NCBI GenBank assembly: GCA_036874045.1
Contig: JAZBRI010000011.1
Coordinates: 14,030,001 to 14,094,000, forward strand
Length of the DNA stretch: 64,000 nt
DNA from: Cymodocea nodosa
Taxonomy: Eukaryota > Streptophyta > Magnoliopsida > Alismatales > Cymodoceaceae
Direction of reading: 5' to 3'
The position numbers and the translations under genes were made by a program. The notes under the pieces are model-generated. The model ran no database searches and had not been told where the DNA came from. It was given only the letters and a program-made list of their open reading frames with translations. Within the stretch, counting starts at the first letter, position 1, and every line of letters starts with the position of its first letter. Of this stretch, positions 24,201 through 37,700 are shown piece after piece.

Positions 24201-27200
24201 TGAAATTCATGGGTGGGATATCTGGCATAAATTGCCAATGAGACTATCCTTCCTAAGTTGGATCATTTGCCAAAAAAATAGAGTTTCTGCAAGTCCAAGA
24301 ATTTTCTTTATTACAGTATGCATTCTACTGCCTTTATCTTTTCATTGTATGTTCTTGTCAACTCTACAGGTGCCGTTGCTCCCAAAATATACATCTGCTA
24401 CAGTGCAAAGAAATTTGAAGAACCATGCTCAGGTGGTCTGCAATAAATTTTTGTATTTGGAACTTTTGTTTAGTATGTAATTCTAATGAATTGTACTTCT
24501 CGGTATCGTGCTTATTCTCTTTGTACCACGGTTATTAGGGCATCCAAGCACCTAGGCAGTACCTTGGGTGCCTAAGGTAATGCCCAGGTTGCGGCTAGGT
24601 ACCTTTTTTTAAATTTTATATGGTTTATTTTATTTTATTTATATATCTACAGATTTATAGTTATGTACAATATAGTAAGCACAATTATAAAAAATCTGTT
24701 ATATACTGGATTTTTAACCGCTCATTTAAAAGTTATGTTTTGACATATTTGCATTTTTTATAAAAGTCTAACCTACCATTTAATAAGTGAGCCGTGCGAG
24801 ATAGTGTCAAATAGCAATTACAACTAACATTAAATTACAAAATCACACAAATCCACAACAAATCAAATAACTAAAAAGTGTCGATTATTCCATGTTTAAT
24901 TAAACTAAAAATAAACATACGAAGTCTAAATTTTAAACAGATGAAATATAATTTTAAGCATCTCCTTAAAAAAGTTGGATTTAGAAAAGTAAACATCTGG
25001 ATTTTTAAAAATAAGCTTCTGGATTAAAAAAAAACTAAATTAAAAAAATGAATCTATTTAATGGGTGCTTGCTGCCACCTGGGTGGTGCCTAGGCGCATG
25101 CCTTGTATCACCCAGCACCTGGAAGGGTTTTGGGTTCATTAGGTCCACCGCCTGGATCTTATTTTCTACCCAGGCTCCTGGATGCCACCTCAGTAGCACT
25201 GCTTTGTATTGCTCCTTGTAGTAATCTGTCAACTGGTGTCAATAACAAATGTTATATTCCTACAGTTTATGTTAATCACTTGAAAATTCTCATGCTCATA
25301 AATTTGTTGGTTGCATGAGGAACTTGTAGCTAAATGGGTATGTAAATTTTTGCTGTGTATCTCTTTGTTTTTCTTTTACAAGTGATTACTATTATATGAT
25401 ATGTTGAAAATTGAATTACATATTATACTAAACTTTTTAAAACCCACCTATTCATAGTTTTTTAAGATATAAGCTATACTAAGCTATATTATTAAAACCC
25501 ATCTTAGTTTTGGTATTTTATGTGGTATGTTTTTAAATCATATTGGGTCTTCTCCTATGGTCCTATTGTTTCCTTGCTCTCTTTTCTTTGTTCCTTTCTA
25601 TGAAATTTATTTATAGCCATAGATACTATTGGCATTTAGTGAGGATATGCATGCCCACAAAACTTAGATATATCCATAGGTACAATTATTGGCACCAAGC
25701 AAGGACATGGGTACCTTAACTTTTCCAATCACTGGACACGAATCCAATGTTTGAGAAGATCAGGTGGCATGCAGAAAAGCTTAGTGGTACTTGGCACAAT
25801 TTTCTTGTAGATTGATTTTATTTATGGTTGTGAATTGGTTTTTCTAATGTGTAATCTAATTTTGGGAGCAGAGTTGTATTTACCTCTGGATATTCCTTAC
25901 TGATCACTAATACAAATGATTCTACCATTTCTTTCAAAAAAGAGGCACGAATGAAGTACACAATTAAATTATCAAGATTTGAAAATACAATAATAAAACC
26001 TTTGAAAATGCTGTTAGTAAACCATGTGTATGTATATGAGAATTAAGTTTGATATTTTTAGTAGATCTACATTCTACAATGCTGATAAAAAAATTTACAT
26101 TCTACAATAAAAATACAGTAAACTAGTATGTGTGATACTTCTAAGTCTTGTTCAGACCCAAATACACCCAGAATACATGTCCAACAATATCCTACATCAT
26201 TGTCATAGATAAGGCCTGTGAAAATATTGTTAATAAGTTGTGTGTATGTGTACAGAAGTAAGTTTGGTGCTTGATACTTCAGTCTCATCTATGTCTAGGA
26301 TATGGCTCCAACAGTACCCCATGCCAATGTCAGCTGCATAGTGTTGGACATGGGAATGGCACATGGTTAGGGAGTGGGGGGGATCGGGTATTGGGTGTAT
26401 CTTCCTTCTCTTCTTTTCAGCATGAGTCTAGTACAGTGAGTATTCCTTTCATTATTTTTAGCATTTTTTCTTCTTGATGCTGGTAATGGATAGGAATAGA
26501 TGGTGGAAAAGGATTTGTACCGCAGATCTCATGTAGTGAGATTTAAGGCATTGATTGATTGTTTTTATTTCTCTTTGATGTTGCATTCTTATGTTTTCAA
26601 TGATTGCCCTGTTGATTTGCCCTTATCACATGGGTTTGTGTTGTCTATCTGTACGTACATAAGTTGACATTCTAGCCCTTTTATTATGAATGCTTTTGAA
26701 TGCACAATTATCTATACCACAATTGTCTGTATGCAAATATCCTATTCACGTGTCTTTCATATCCTTCGCCTTTATGCCCCTGATAGTAGAAGCCTTTGTG
26801 TTGAAGGTCAATTCGGAAAAATGTTCCAAGAAACAGAAAATGGACATTATATGAATCAAACAAAAAAATGTTAAATGGCTTTTTTTCCATTTAACGGAAA
26901 TTTTAACAAAACCAATTGTGCCCAAAATCCATTTAATGGATGCCTTTTCCATTTTTTAGACCATTAATTGGGAGGTGTTTTTCATCTAATAAAATCTTTC
27001 ACACTATGAAGCAAAATACTTTATAATTCTCAAGATGTATACTGTTCTCAATTTTCAAAATTATTGTTCTCATTGTATCTTTATCTTTATGTTTTCTTTC
27101 CAGGTTTATGTTGAATTAGTAACCAGCTACGAGACTGGAAAATATTCTGAATTGGAGCAATTAATTCAGACAAATACAGAGAAATTTCAGAATGTGAGCT

Positions 27201-30200
27201 CTGTCTTTCCTCACTGGTATAAATGTTTTTTCTTAGATAAATATTCTGGTGCATCTGTTAATTCCATTCTCTTGCCTGTAATAATTATTGATATCCTCAT
27301 TTTATCCTTCTGCAGTCTCCTCTGATGCTAGTCATATGAGTTTATTCATACTAAGGACAGTTCTATTATTTATTTGCCTGTGTTGCCCACTATAATCAGT
27401 GCATTTTTCATTAAAAATTTATTTTTGAGAGCATCAATCACACAGTAACTTGGGCTTATTATATCTTTTAACAATATAGGACAACAATATGGGACTGGTT
27501 AAGCAGCTCTTACAATCTCTATACAAGCGTAACATACAGAGATTAACACAAACATACCTGACCCTTTCTCTCCATGATATAGCCAACATAGTGCAGCTTG
27601 AGACACCAAAGGAAGCAGAAATGCATGTCCTTCGCATGGTATTTCACCTTTTCGTTAGATGTGCAAAAGTTATTGCTAGATAGTGCTTGTTTTTATTAGG
27701 TACATTTCTTCCCAGATTCAAGACGGTGAAATTTTTGCAACAATCAATCGAAAGGATGGGATGGTTAGTTTTGATGAAGATCCTGAGCAATATAACAGTT
27801 GTCAGATAATCAAGCGAATTGATTCATCAATTAGAAGGTATAATAGTGGACATTGGCCACTTTCTATCTTTAACCATCAATACTCTAATAGAATTAAATG
27901 CATATATTAAATCATTCATTTACATATTTGACAACTCTCACATTTCATACTTTTGGGCTTTGCTTAGCCAATTTATGCATACAGATGACATAGCGGTTTT
28001 ATATGATGTCTCACTGACTGATTGTTTTTAGCTGTTTTGATTTATTCACTTAAGAATGATTTGAACATGAAAATTTAATGTGCTCTAGTTGGAAGTAGGT
28101 CCTAACTCCTAAAGTGCTAACTATGCAAGTATGCAACATAGTGTCCATCCTACCAAGGCATTTGGGCTCTTGGGTGACATTTATGTAGAAATCTTGCCTA
28201 TGTGTCAACTTGTTCTTATGCCTACCACTGCTAAGTATATCTTCTTTTTGCTTGTCTAAAGTACCTAGTAAAATATTTAAATATATCAAGTTATAATTTA
28301 TTTTAGTTGATAATAGAATGCTTTTCTTTTGATAATGTACATCGTCAGATGTGAGTTGATATTCACAAGTATGTTGAAACATATCCTTTTTGTTCTAACT
28401 TATGTATAGCCCCTTATTATTGTAGAGGGATATCTTGTTAGGTATGAGCATCTGATAAATGAGAATTTTGGTAATACTGAATTCACAGAAATATCACCAG
28501 TGGAATTCTTGTTTAAGCAAATCGTTTGAAAATAATTAGAACTTGAAAGCAGTTTGAGAAAATAAAATTCACTAGAAGATACGGATGAGTAAGCATACTG
28601 TTGGTTTTGCAACTTGATCATTCAAAGGTTTTATGACATAAAACTTGAGGTTCTTTGGCTGATTGGTTATGTTTCTGTTTCATGTCTGTCTTAAAGGGAA
28701 TGAAACAAATATTCTTTAATGTTTGACGAGGATCTTAGAGAAAATCTATAAAAAAGAGGTTCATAGAACAATTGACCTAGTCTCCAACTGTTCCAGCATT
28801 ATTAGATTTGGGATGGCAGTTAATAGAGTAAGAGCTTGTTGAATTGCGAAGAAGGATGGCCTTGTAAATATTATATTCAATTATGCTCCAAGTGATCTGG
28901 AAGAAGATGGCATTAAAATTGATAGGAGTCATCACAATTTTTTTTTATTTTTTTATTTCTAATATATCCAAGTGGTCATTTAGCCCTGGTGCTATGTCAT
29001 CATCAAAACCATAACGAGCTATTAGATCTCTTGTGTGATCTGCAGAGCCTTCAATGATATAAATTCCAACAGAAACAATTGATAAGAGTCGTCACAAATT
29101 TGCTTTGTTTAATTTCTAATAAAATATATTTAGTTGCTTAAAGAATTTTCCTCTCATACACTTGTTACATCAGTTTAAGATTTGAGCATGCCTATGATAC
29201 GTACTGCATCTTACAAACTTTCCATTAGATTTGTTGATTTTTTTTTTTGAGATGTAGCATGTAGTATATTAAAGTAGGGAAAAGGGGGTCTACACAAGTT
29301 GGAGACATAGTTGTAGACAGATTTTTTGAATTGTTTGTATCCGAAGGTAATTGTCATAGTTGTTAGCAATATGTTATAGTATTAAGCAAACCTAGGCATC
29401 ATGCTATGTACTAATCATGTTATCATTTTTATTGTATTCTTGTATAATTTAGTGAAATTATGATTGTTTATTGAAGATACCATAAACTCAAATATATGAG
29501 AAACTTGCATCTCGTTTTATATTTATATATTAAATAAAATTTATTTTGAATGCTAGACATGTAGAATTTGGTAATAATCATGTCAAGTTGTGTTCAATAG
29601 GATAATAATTATCAAAATAAAATTATGTTCATTAAATAGATTTTTCAAAGTAGCTTGAAAAAAACATTTCTCAAAAAATTATCATGTTATGCTAAAAATT
29701 TCCGGTCTATAATTATGCCTTTGATAATAATCATGAAATTTTATTTTTCTGTTTGACCTTTATAAACTATTTGTGTATTTTTTAAGAAAATTAGGTTAGT
29801 AAATTTGAATATATGAACATTAACCGATAAGAATATGAAAATAGTTAACATGATGATAAAAAGAAAAATTAACATAATCTATTTGTAAGAAACTAAATAA
29901 TATGTGAAAAATCTTGGTTAATTGAGAATGGTTATAAACTACGGTATATAGGAAAAGATAAGTGATTAAGCATAGTGAAGTTGGAATAATAGTTGGTAAA
30001 AGTTTAAAAGATGGAATTATCAAGGTAAAAAAAAGCAAGATGGAATATAATGATTGAACTTGTAATAAAACAGGAAAATTAATATTATTAGTGCATGTGC
30101 ACTACAGTGGTTTTTGAAGTTTTAAATAGAAATTTTGGGAAGATATGGATAATTTGATTTAAAGTTTACCAATTAGTGAAAACACTATTAGACAGGATTT

Positions 30201-33200
30201 AAATAGAAATGTTGGGAAACAAAATAGGGGGTATCAAACGAATATGGGGATTTGGATTTGAAAATAGAAATGTAGAAGAAAACCCAATTTAGATTTTGCA
30301 TTAGCTTGTGACGTTTTGATGGGAAATACATATTTCAGGAAGAGAAATGAACATTTAGTTACATTTTAAAGTGTATTAACTGCTAGTCAAATAGATTTTT
30401 TCTTATTAAAAAAATAAATCAACGAATATGCAAGGACTATAAGGTTATACTAGGAGAGTAATCTAACTATACAACACAGCTTGTTATTATTAAATGTTAG
30501 ATTCAAACCATTAGTGGAAGAAGAATAAAATACATAGGTGTTTGTGTCAAGCAATTCAAAGAAAGGAAAATATGTACTCAAAACTCAAAAGGAAACCGAA
30601 GGAAAATAAGTTTATGGAAGTTTAATTTCTGTTTGACTATGAGTGCTTGTACACTCATAAAAAGGGAAAAATTATTTTTCCTTTCAAATTCTACCCTGTT
30701 GGATGGGAAAAGTAAACGATCTATTTAAAGCTTGTGGTAGAAACTAAAGAAATTTACTTTCTGGTAGAAACTAGGCACGAGAACCATGATTTTTAGCTTA
30801 CTTTTTGACTAAAAGGAAAATATAGTTTTTCATTGGTTTCCTTTTGTTTCCAAGTATACAAGCCCTTCCAAGATTTTGGTGATAGAATCTAAAAGATGAA
30901 AAACAACCGATATTTACAAATAAGTTAAAAGGAATAAATATGGGTATAAGATAAAGAAGTAAACAAATTTTAAAATAGAATAACTGCTTTTATTAAAACG
31001 ATTGTATGAAAGTTTTAGGGGAGTTGAAAGAGAGTTCCACTTGGCAAAACAATTTGGTGATGGAATGAATATGTAAAAAATAATAATAAAAAAAAAGAAG
31101 GAATGCTATAAATTTATCATAATTGTAGAATTTTTGAGCATCTTAAAAGTATAAGTTAGCAAAAAAGAAGGTTAAGAAAATAGTTTGTTAAGTTACTGAG
31201 TCAAGCTTATAATGAGTTATATGATTGTTTGAATAAAAAACAAGAAGAAAATGACATTTATAAATTGTTAAAGGCAAGGGGAAGAGGAGAGATTTTATTG
31301 AAGTGTATTAAGGATGAATTTGATTGAGTCTTAGTAAAAGATAATGAAATTATAGATAGATTTTGTAGATATTTTGATAATCTTTCTATTGAAACTATCA
31401 TAGAAAATTCTTATGCAAAATTTAGCTAATTAAATTTAATAATAAAAATTATAGTTATTTTAGAAGAGTTAGTACTTTTGAATTGAAAGAAGTCGTTAAT
31501 AAAATGAATTGTAGAAAATTATTGGGTTTGATGTATTCATATTGAGGTTTAAAAAGTATATGGTTGATATGTAAAGATTAGGTATTTAACTAAATTTTTT
31601 TAATATAATCTTAAGGACTAAGAAGATATCAAATGAATGGAAAAAGAACACTGTAATACCTAAATTTAATAATAAAAATAACAAAAAATTATAATAGTTA
31701 TTGTGACATTAAGTTAATGAATTGTATAATAAAACTTTGGAAAAAAGTAATTGAACAAACACTAAGGCATGTAACCACAATTACATAAAATCAATTTAGA
31801 TTTATGCTAGGCATATGAATAATGGAAATCATTTTTCTACTTAAAAACAATTAATTGAAAATTTTTAAGTAGAAGGACCTTCATATGTTATTTATTGATT
31901 TAGAAAAAGTTTGTGATAAAGTCCTTAGATATTGTAATGAGTACTAAAAAGAAAATGAATACATTATTGGTTGTGTTGATATTATTGGAGATATATGTAG
32001 TAAAGTGGTAGCTTGATTTAAAACTATAAGAGAGGAGACAAAAGAATTTTCAATTAACATAGATTTACACCAGAGATCTTCTCAAGTCCTTATTTGTTCT
32101 AATTATAAATGAGATAACTAAAAAATATTTTGGTGTATGTTATTTATTGATAACACAGTTTTAATTGATGAAAGGATACCTTAGAATCTAAAGAATTAAG
32201 ACTACGAAATTCAAAAACTTAGTACAAAGGGTGTAAGTTTAGGAATGACAAAGCTAATGTTGAAAACATAAAATTGGATGATTAGGAGATTTCTAAAAGT
32301 AAGAATTTTAGATATTTTAGATTTATAATAAATAATGATGAAGAAATTTTAGAATATGACATTCACAAAATTAAAGTAGGTTGGATACTTAGATGAACTG
32401 GAGAAATACATCTGGAGTATTATGTGATAAAAGAATATATTTAAAATTAAAAGAAATTTTATAGAGCATCTATTTTCTTGATTATACTTTATAGATAAGA
32501 TTGTTGTTTGTAAACATAAGCATATGTAAAAGGTTAATGTAATAGATATGCAAATGTTAAGATGGATGAGTGACAGCACAATAAGTGATATGTCAAAAAT
32601 GATTTTATTCAAGATAGAATAGGAATTGCACCAATTATACATAAAACAGGAGAAACTCATCTCAAGTGGTTTGATCATATCTATAAAATGCTTATAGATG
32701 TACTTGTATGGAAAAAATAATTAATTAATGATAATGAAATTAAGAGAGGTAGAAGAAGATATGGATAGAAATAAATGGAAGGAAAGGATTCGTGCAACTA
32801 ACACAATGTATGTTCAAGAAAAGTATGGATTTCACCTTTCTTGTTGCCAAGGGTGGCAATGTGGGCTTACGACTTGCATGTGGGTATTCAGGTGGCCATG
32901 AGATTTTCGTTATGGATTTGTAGTGGAAAGCTTTGTTAAAAAAAGATCCCACCTTTTTTTGGTTTAAAAAAGTAAGGAAATTCTTTCAATGAAGGCAGAG
33001 GAATTTACTTATTGAAAATATGTAAAAAGAGCAATATTTTGAATACACTTCTTGATTAAATAGAAAATGTTTGTCTTTGCTTTGGTTTCCTATCATTTGT
33101 ATATATGTACACAAATCCAACCTTAGTTTTGTTCACGAAACTCTGCTATTACACCACTCTGAAAAAAACTGGATCATTGCTTTTAGCTGAGCTATTGTCA

Positions 33201-33488
33201 CACGAAATATGAGGATGATGATTAATTGGATTGTCATTGTTACAATTGCTGCAGGGTAATGGCATTGTCAAAGAAATTAAGCACAATTGAGGACGAAATA
33301 TCATGTGATCCTACGTACGTGACAAAGGTGGGTTGTGTTCTACTTTAGCAGGCGTTTAACTGCTGTTAATCTAGTGCCACTAACGAAGTTAATAGTTCTT
33401 AATTATTATTTGCTTTTCCTAGGTTGGCAGAGATAGAGCGAGGCTTGAATTTGATGACTTTGATTCCGTTCCTCGCAAGCTCATATGA
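21205..33488 (+). CDS. CSN3: COP9 signalosome complex subunit 3 (11 exons)
   Basis: CSN3 is a PCI-domain scaffold subunit of the COP9 signalosome, the nuclear complex that removes NEDD8/RUB from cullins and so controls SCF ligases. Exons: 21205-21389, 22363-22478, 22570-22816, 23753-23810, 23884-23973, 24370-24432, 27104-27193, 27480-27638, 27716-27837, 33255-33327, 33423-33488; joined 1269 bases, 422 aa, close to the Arabidopsis length. Family landmarks are [13 protein letters not shown] at the exon 1-2 join, [60 protein letters not shown], the PCI winged-helix part [40 protein letters not shown], and the acidic end [14 protein letters not shown]. All introns are GT-AG. Intron 9 (27838-33254) is 5.4 kb and contains a dead RTE LINE; intron 6 (24433-27103) is 2.7 kb with another repeat. 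Codon use is AT-rich, unlike PAC1. No break in the frame is seen. Confidence 0.95.
24530..25200. mobile_element. Non-autonomous repeat with CCTAGG-rich ends (CSN3 intron 6)
   Basis: Left end at about 24536-24605: ggttattagggcatccaagc, then cacctaggcagtaccttggg. Right end at about 25057-25190: gggtgcttgctgccacctgg, then gtggtgcctaggcgcatgcc. The middle is AT-rich and non-coding. The GCCTAGGC-type ends recur at 39 kb and, as a fragment, near 2990, so this is a dispersed family. No coding capacity or clear target-site duplication was identified; hAT-like MITE is a guess. Confidence 0.5.
31000..32850 (+). mobile_element. Decayed RTE-type LINE, endonuclease/RT part (CSN3 intron 9)
   Basis: Translating in shifting frames gives a series of plant RTE reverse-transcriptase blocks, all on the plus strand: the ECYK/AKKE-like helix region near 31100-31200, [19 protein letters not shown] near 31715-31770, [17 protein letters not shown] at 31877-31926, [12 protein letters not shown] at about 32134-32170 (the catalytic box, with FADD changed to FIDN), INNDEE...IHKIKVGW near 32330-32390, and the late [26 protein letters not shown] region near 32620-32680. 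Many frame changes and stops show it is dead. The base bias (C/G to T/A) fits decay of methylated DNA. Ends are approximate. Confidence 0.75.
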
Positions 33489-34680
33489 GGCTGGTGGATA
33501 GGTTGAATATATCTGGAAATGTCATCATTAGATGCATGCGACCTTGTCTATTTTGAGTCTGCTTTCGGTTTATACTGCAGTTGGATAACATGACGAACCT
33601 CTGGTATCGGGAACTCCAGGCGGGACAGACTCATGCCTTTTTTTGATTGTAACATTTGCCTTGAGTTACCATGGTAGCGCCGTGGCATATTCCAAATCTG
33701 AAAAGCATTTGCTTTTTTAAAAAAAAATATTGGTAGTTTTTTTGTGTTCTTTGGAATTTGAATCTTGAAGTAGATTATGAATACCATTGTCCTTGGTCAA
33801 CAAGCTGTATTAACTTCTATTTTAAATTGGTTGGCACTATGTTTTTCATTTCAAGTAATTACGTTGTGACGTGCTGCACTTCCAAATGCTTGTTGATTAT
33901 TTTTATAAGAAATTTTCTCTCTTGGCACGGTTAGAAATTAAAGATATGAATGTTTCAATTTCAGTTTTAGCTTGATGTCAAACATTGTGAATTATTTATC
34001 AATAACATCGTCAGTGATGTTGATATGCGTTGATGATTGATGATATCTTCAATAGTGTTGGCACCTTAACTGTGATCACAGCATTGACCCCTTATGGGAG
34101 GTTGGCAACATCATCGATGACGTTTATCTCGTGATGGTGTTGCACTTTCGAAGTCAATGACTGCATCTATGACGACGTCTATAAAGCCGAGGAAAAACAT
34201 TCTAGGTGTGTGAGGGGGTGTTACAGGAGCACATAATTTTACGAGTGGGTGGTCTGTCTATCACTGTAAATTTATTTTGATTCTTTATCATCATCATCTG
34301 TTAGTACGACGAGGAAACGTCTACAGACTATTTTGTCTTGCAAACTTGAGTAGATGATTTTTCGTTCACTCAAATGCCGCAAATTCGATTTATGATAAGA
34401 CTAAAAAAATTCTATTTGCATTCGACAACTGGTTCATGGATGCATTGATTAAACAGGCACAATTCTATTGGTCGGCGAATTCATTCAACAGATTGATCCC
34501 ACGTCAACATCAGAGTGGAGGACCCAAACGACAAAGAAATAAACGGAAGAGGACCCAGAATAAAGTTGAGTTTTGAACGAGAAAGATAGATGAAGGAAAA
34601 GAATTAATATTACGCGGGACAATCCTTAGCATTGAATGCATCCGATCCAACGGCTGCAATGACGTGAACTTGAAAAGAGA
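33489..34680. other. CSN3-4CL-like spacer
   Basis: It begins with the CSN3 3' untranslated region. About 33990-34200 is rich in repeated tgatgatg/catcgatgac words. No gene is seen. The last 250 bases are the promoter of the ligase gene. Confidence 0.45.
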
Positions 34681-34681
34681 T

Positions 34682-34692
34682 TTATTTAAATA
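34682..34692 (+). promoter_or_regulatory. Putative TATA box of the 4CL-like gene
   Basis: ttatttaaata, about 90 bases upstream of the ATG at 34779, gives a leader of about 60 bases. Confidence 0.45.
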
Positions 34693-34778
34693 GAGGCGGC
34701 TGTGGAAACTCGGACCACCGAAAGAAAATATCCTCACGTTCCTCTCCATTGCTGCCGTCCTTCCACCCTCCAACATAC

Positions 34779-37700
34779 ATGGATTCCTCCTCCTCCTCCG
34801 TCGACCAAAGAAGCGGCTACTGCAGGAAGACGAAGGCCTTCCGCAGCCTCCGCCCACAAATCCCACTCCCTCCCCCATCCCAACCCCTCTCTGTCACGTC
34901 CCACGCCTTCTCCTTCCTCTCCTCCTCCTCCTCCTCCTCCTCCTCCTCCGCCGCCGGTTTCATCGACTCCGCCACGTCCGAGTCCCTCACCTTCTCCCAG
35001 TTCCAGTCCCAAGTCCGCTCCCTCTCCGCCTCCCTCCTCCTCCCTCCCCTCTCCCTCTTCAAAGGCCAGCTCGCCTTCGTCCTCTCCCCCGCCCGCCTCG
35101 AGGTCCCCGTCCTCTACTTCTCCCTCCTTTCCATCGGCGTCCTCGTCTCGCCATCCAATCCCGCCTCCACTCCCCACGAAATCTCCCACCAGTTCCTCCT
35201 AGCCAGGCCCACCGTCGCTTTCGCCACCTCGTCCACCTCCCACCTCCTTCCCGCTGGTTTCGCCAACGTCGTTCTCCTCGATTCACCATTCTTTCAGTCT
35301 CTGCTGGTGACATCCGTCGAATCTCCTTTGGTTTCGAGTGAGGTCCGACAATCAGACACTGCTGCGGTGATGTACTCGTCCGGAACGACGGGGAGGGTCA
35401 AGGCCGTTGAGCTGACTCATCGCAACATCATAGCTCTGATCTCCAGTGTGAAGGCGAGGGAGGACGTGAAGAGGGATAGGAAGAGAAGGGACGGGAAGCG
35501 GGACGCGCCTCAGGTCATGCTGTTACCGGTGCCACTCTTCCATGTGTTTGGATTCTCGGTTGTGTTAGGGATGGTGGCATGTGGTGTGACGATAGTGCTG
35601 ATGGATAGGTTCGATTTCATTGGGATGCTGAGGGCGTTAGAGAAGTACAGAGTCACGAAAATCCCAGTAGCGCCCCCGCTGGTGTTGGCTATGGCGAAGT
35701 CGGACTTTATCGGGAAGTTCGACCTGTCGTCACTTGAAGTCGTCGGGTGTGGTGGTGCACCGCTCGGGAAGGAGTTATCGGAGAAGTTCTTGGCGCGTTT
35801 CCCTGGAGTACAAATTGAACAGGTGATCGAATTGTTCCAGTCATCACATATTGTATGATCAGTTAGTCTGATGATCATAACGTCATGTGCATGTTTATTT
35901 GAAATGTTCATTACCGCAAGTTACCCCTTAAATCAGAATCTATATATAATCTTTGTTGGATTAGACCAGTTTTTCGTTTTGAACGTTCTAAACTGGAAGC
36001 ATATATTTATTATTCATACCTAAGCTCAATTTGAAATCATGGGAACTGATCCCGTGATCAAGATCAACCATATATATGCTGATGTCATGCATTTTCTAGT
36101 GTAACGTACTTGCATTACCATACGTGAATGAGAAATCTAACGGTGATGGCTGGACTTTGGTAAAAAACAAGTCTAAACTCGCTAGAATATTCTTTCATTG
36201 CATCACTTCTATTAGTTATACAATGCAGTAATATATGGTGGCAACAATTAAGTACAGTAATAAGACCCAAATCTAGATGACTAGACCCATAATTTTTCAT
36301 AGGTTTGGTATAGCTCTAGGCTCCTATGTGTGAGTTTGAATTCGTACCCATGAGAAAAATAGGTTTGTTTAGGTCTTGGGTCCTAATTTGCCTCCCATTG
36401 AGTTGGAATGGTTTATTAGACATACTTGGGTTGGTTGGTGATTTTGACCTACAAAATAGCGGATTGGATTGATCAAATAGGGGTCAGTCGAGTCTTCTTT
36501 GATGCTTAAGTCAAACAAGCATTATGAAAGTATTAGATTTTGGATTGGAAAAAGTGTATCATAATACTATAATATTTATGGTCAATGACAATAAGTAGTG
36601 GTAGTTGAGGATTAGTAAATTCTACTGAACCACATCTTCTGTGGTGACAGCTCAACATCTATACTGCTAGTTGGTGGCCATGCTAGCTCCATGTGTTGAC
36701 TGTAGGGTATGTATGAGGCTCCACTTCACATGGTGTAACAGAGTTCATTTGCTCATCAAGCATGTTCAGCCTAGTTGGACCAGACAGTTTGTCACTACAA
36801 GGGTGACTAGGAACTCACTATGCAAACAATGTGACCAAGATGAGTGGGATGATCATTGACCGAGACAATTACATTGTGGCAATTGAGGTGTGGGTTATGC
36901 AAGCAACCTATGCCAATTTGATCGATCGCTCACACCAGAGTGGTCTAGCTGGCTGACCTACATTACGAGACCCCCACTTCTCTTATCAATCAGAGTGAGG
37001 AGTGAAGTACAAGAAAATCTTTCGGCAACAATAGTGATAATGATAGCCCACACCAAGGTAGTCCAATCAACTTCTCTACATCAGGTCCAATACATCCTTT
37101 AATTATGTTAATGTTTATATATGAAAAGCATGATTCCATGGGGTATAAAATGGAAAGAATAATTTAGACATTATTACCTAAGTTTTAAGTATTCCTACCT
37201 TATTTGACTTTTTTATTTTATTATATTTGTAATTAATTGTGATAATTTTTACTTGTATAACATGCATTTAAGTAAATAAATTAATAACTAGTATACTTAA
37301 TTGTAATAATTATAGTATATTTCAAGCCCATGGATCTACAACTTTGGGTCCTATCGTAAAACTAGACCAAACATGCCAAACAATGGATCCCACAAACAGG
37401 CCATGTGGGTCTAGGTCCATGGATCTTAGGTCTTACTTTTTAAGACTAGACATTAGATTCACAGGTTTCAACCCATGGGTCACAGATCTAAAGATTTGAC
37501 CAACTTCTATCTTTAATTACAGTGAATCCAAGTCTTAAAAGTTAAAAAGATCTTTTGAGTTTAAATCTTCATCATTCATATCTGAAAACTAGTTAAGAAT
37601 GAGTATTTTTTTTGCTTAACTGTAAAAATAGAATAGTAAATTGTCCTTATTTTGTTCTCAAAATAACTGCTGATGATTGTACTTTTCTTTGTACCAACAA

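Noticed and set aside
34749..34778. Upstream extension of the ligase start
   Set aside because: The extension begins with TTG; the first in-frame ATG is 34779, which gives the expected family length.
34734..35189. 151-codon Glu/Gly-rich frame, minus strand, and the overlapping Pro/Ser-rich plus frame 34702-35202
   Set aside because: Both arise from the TCC-rich first exon of the ligase read in wrong frames.
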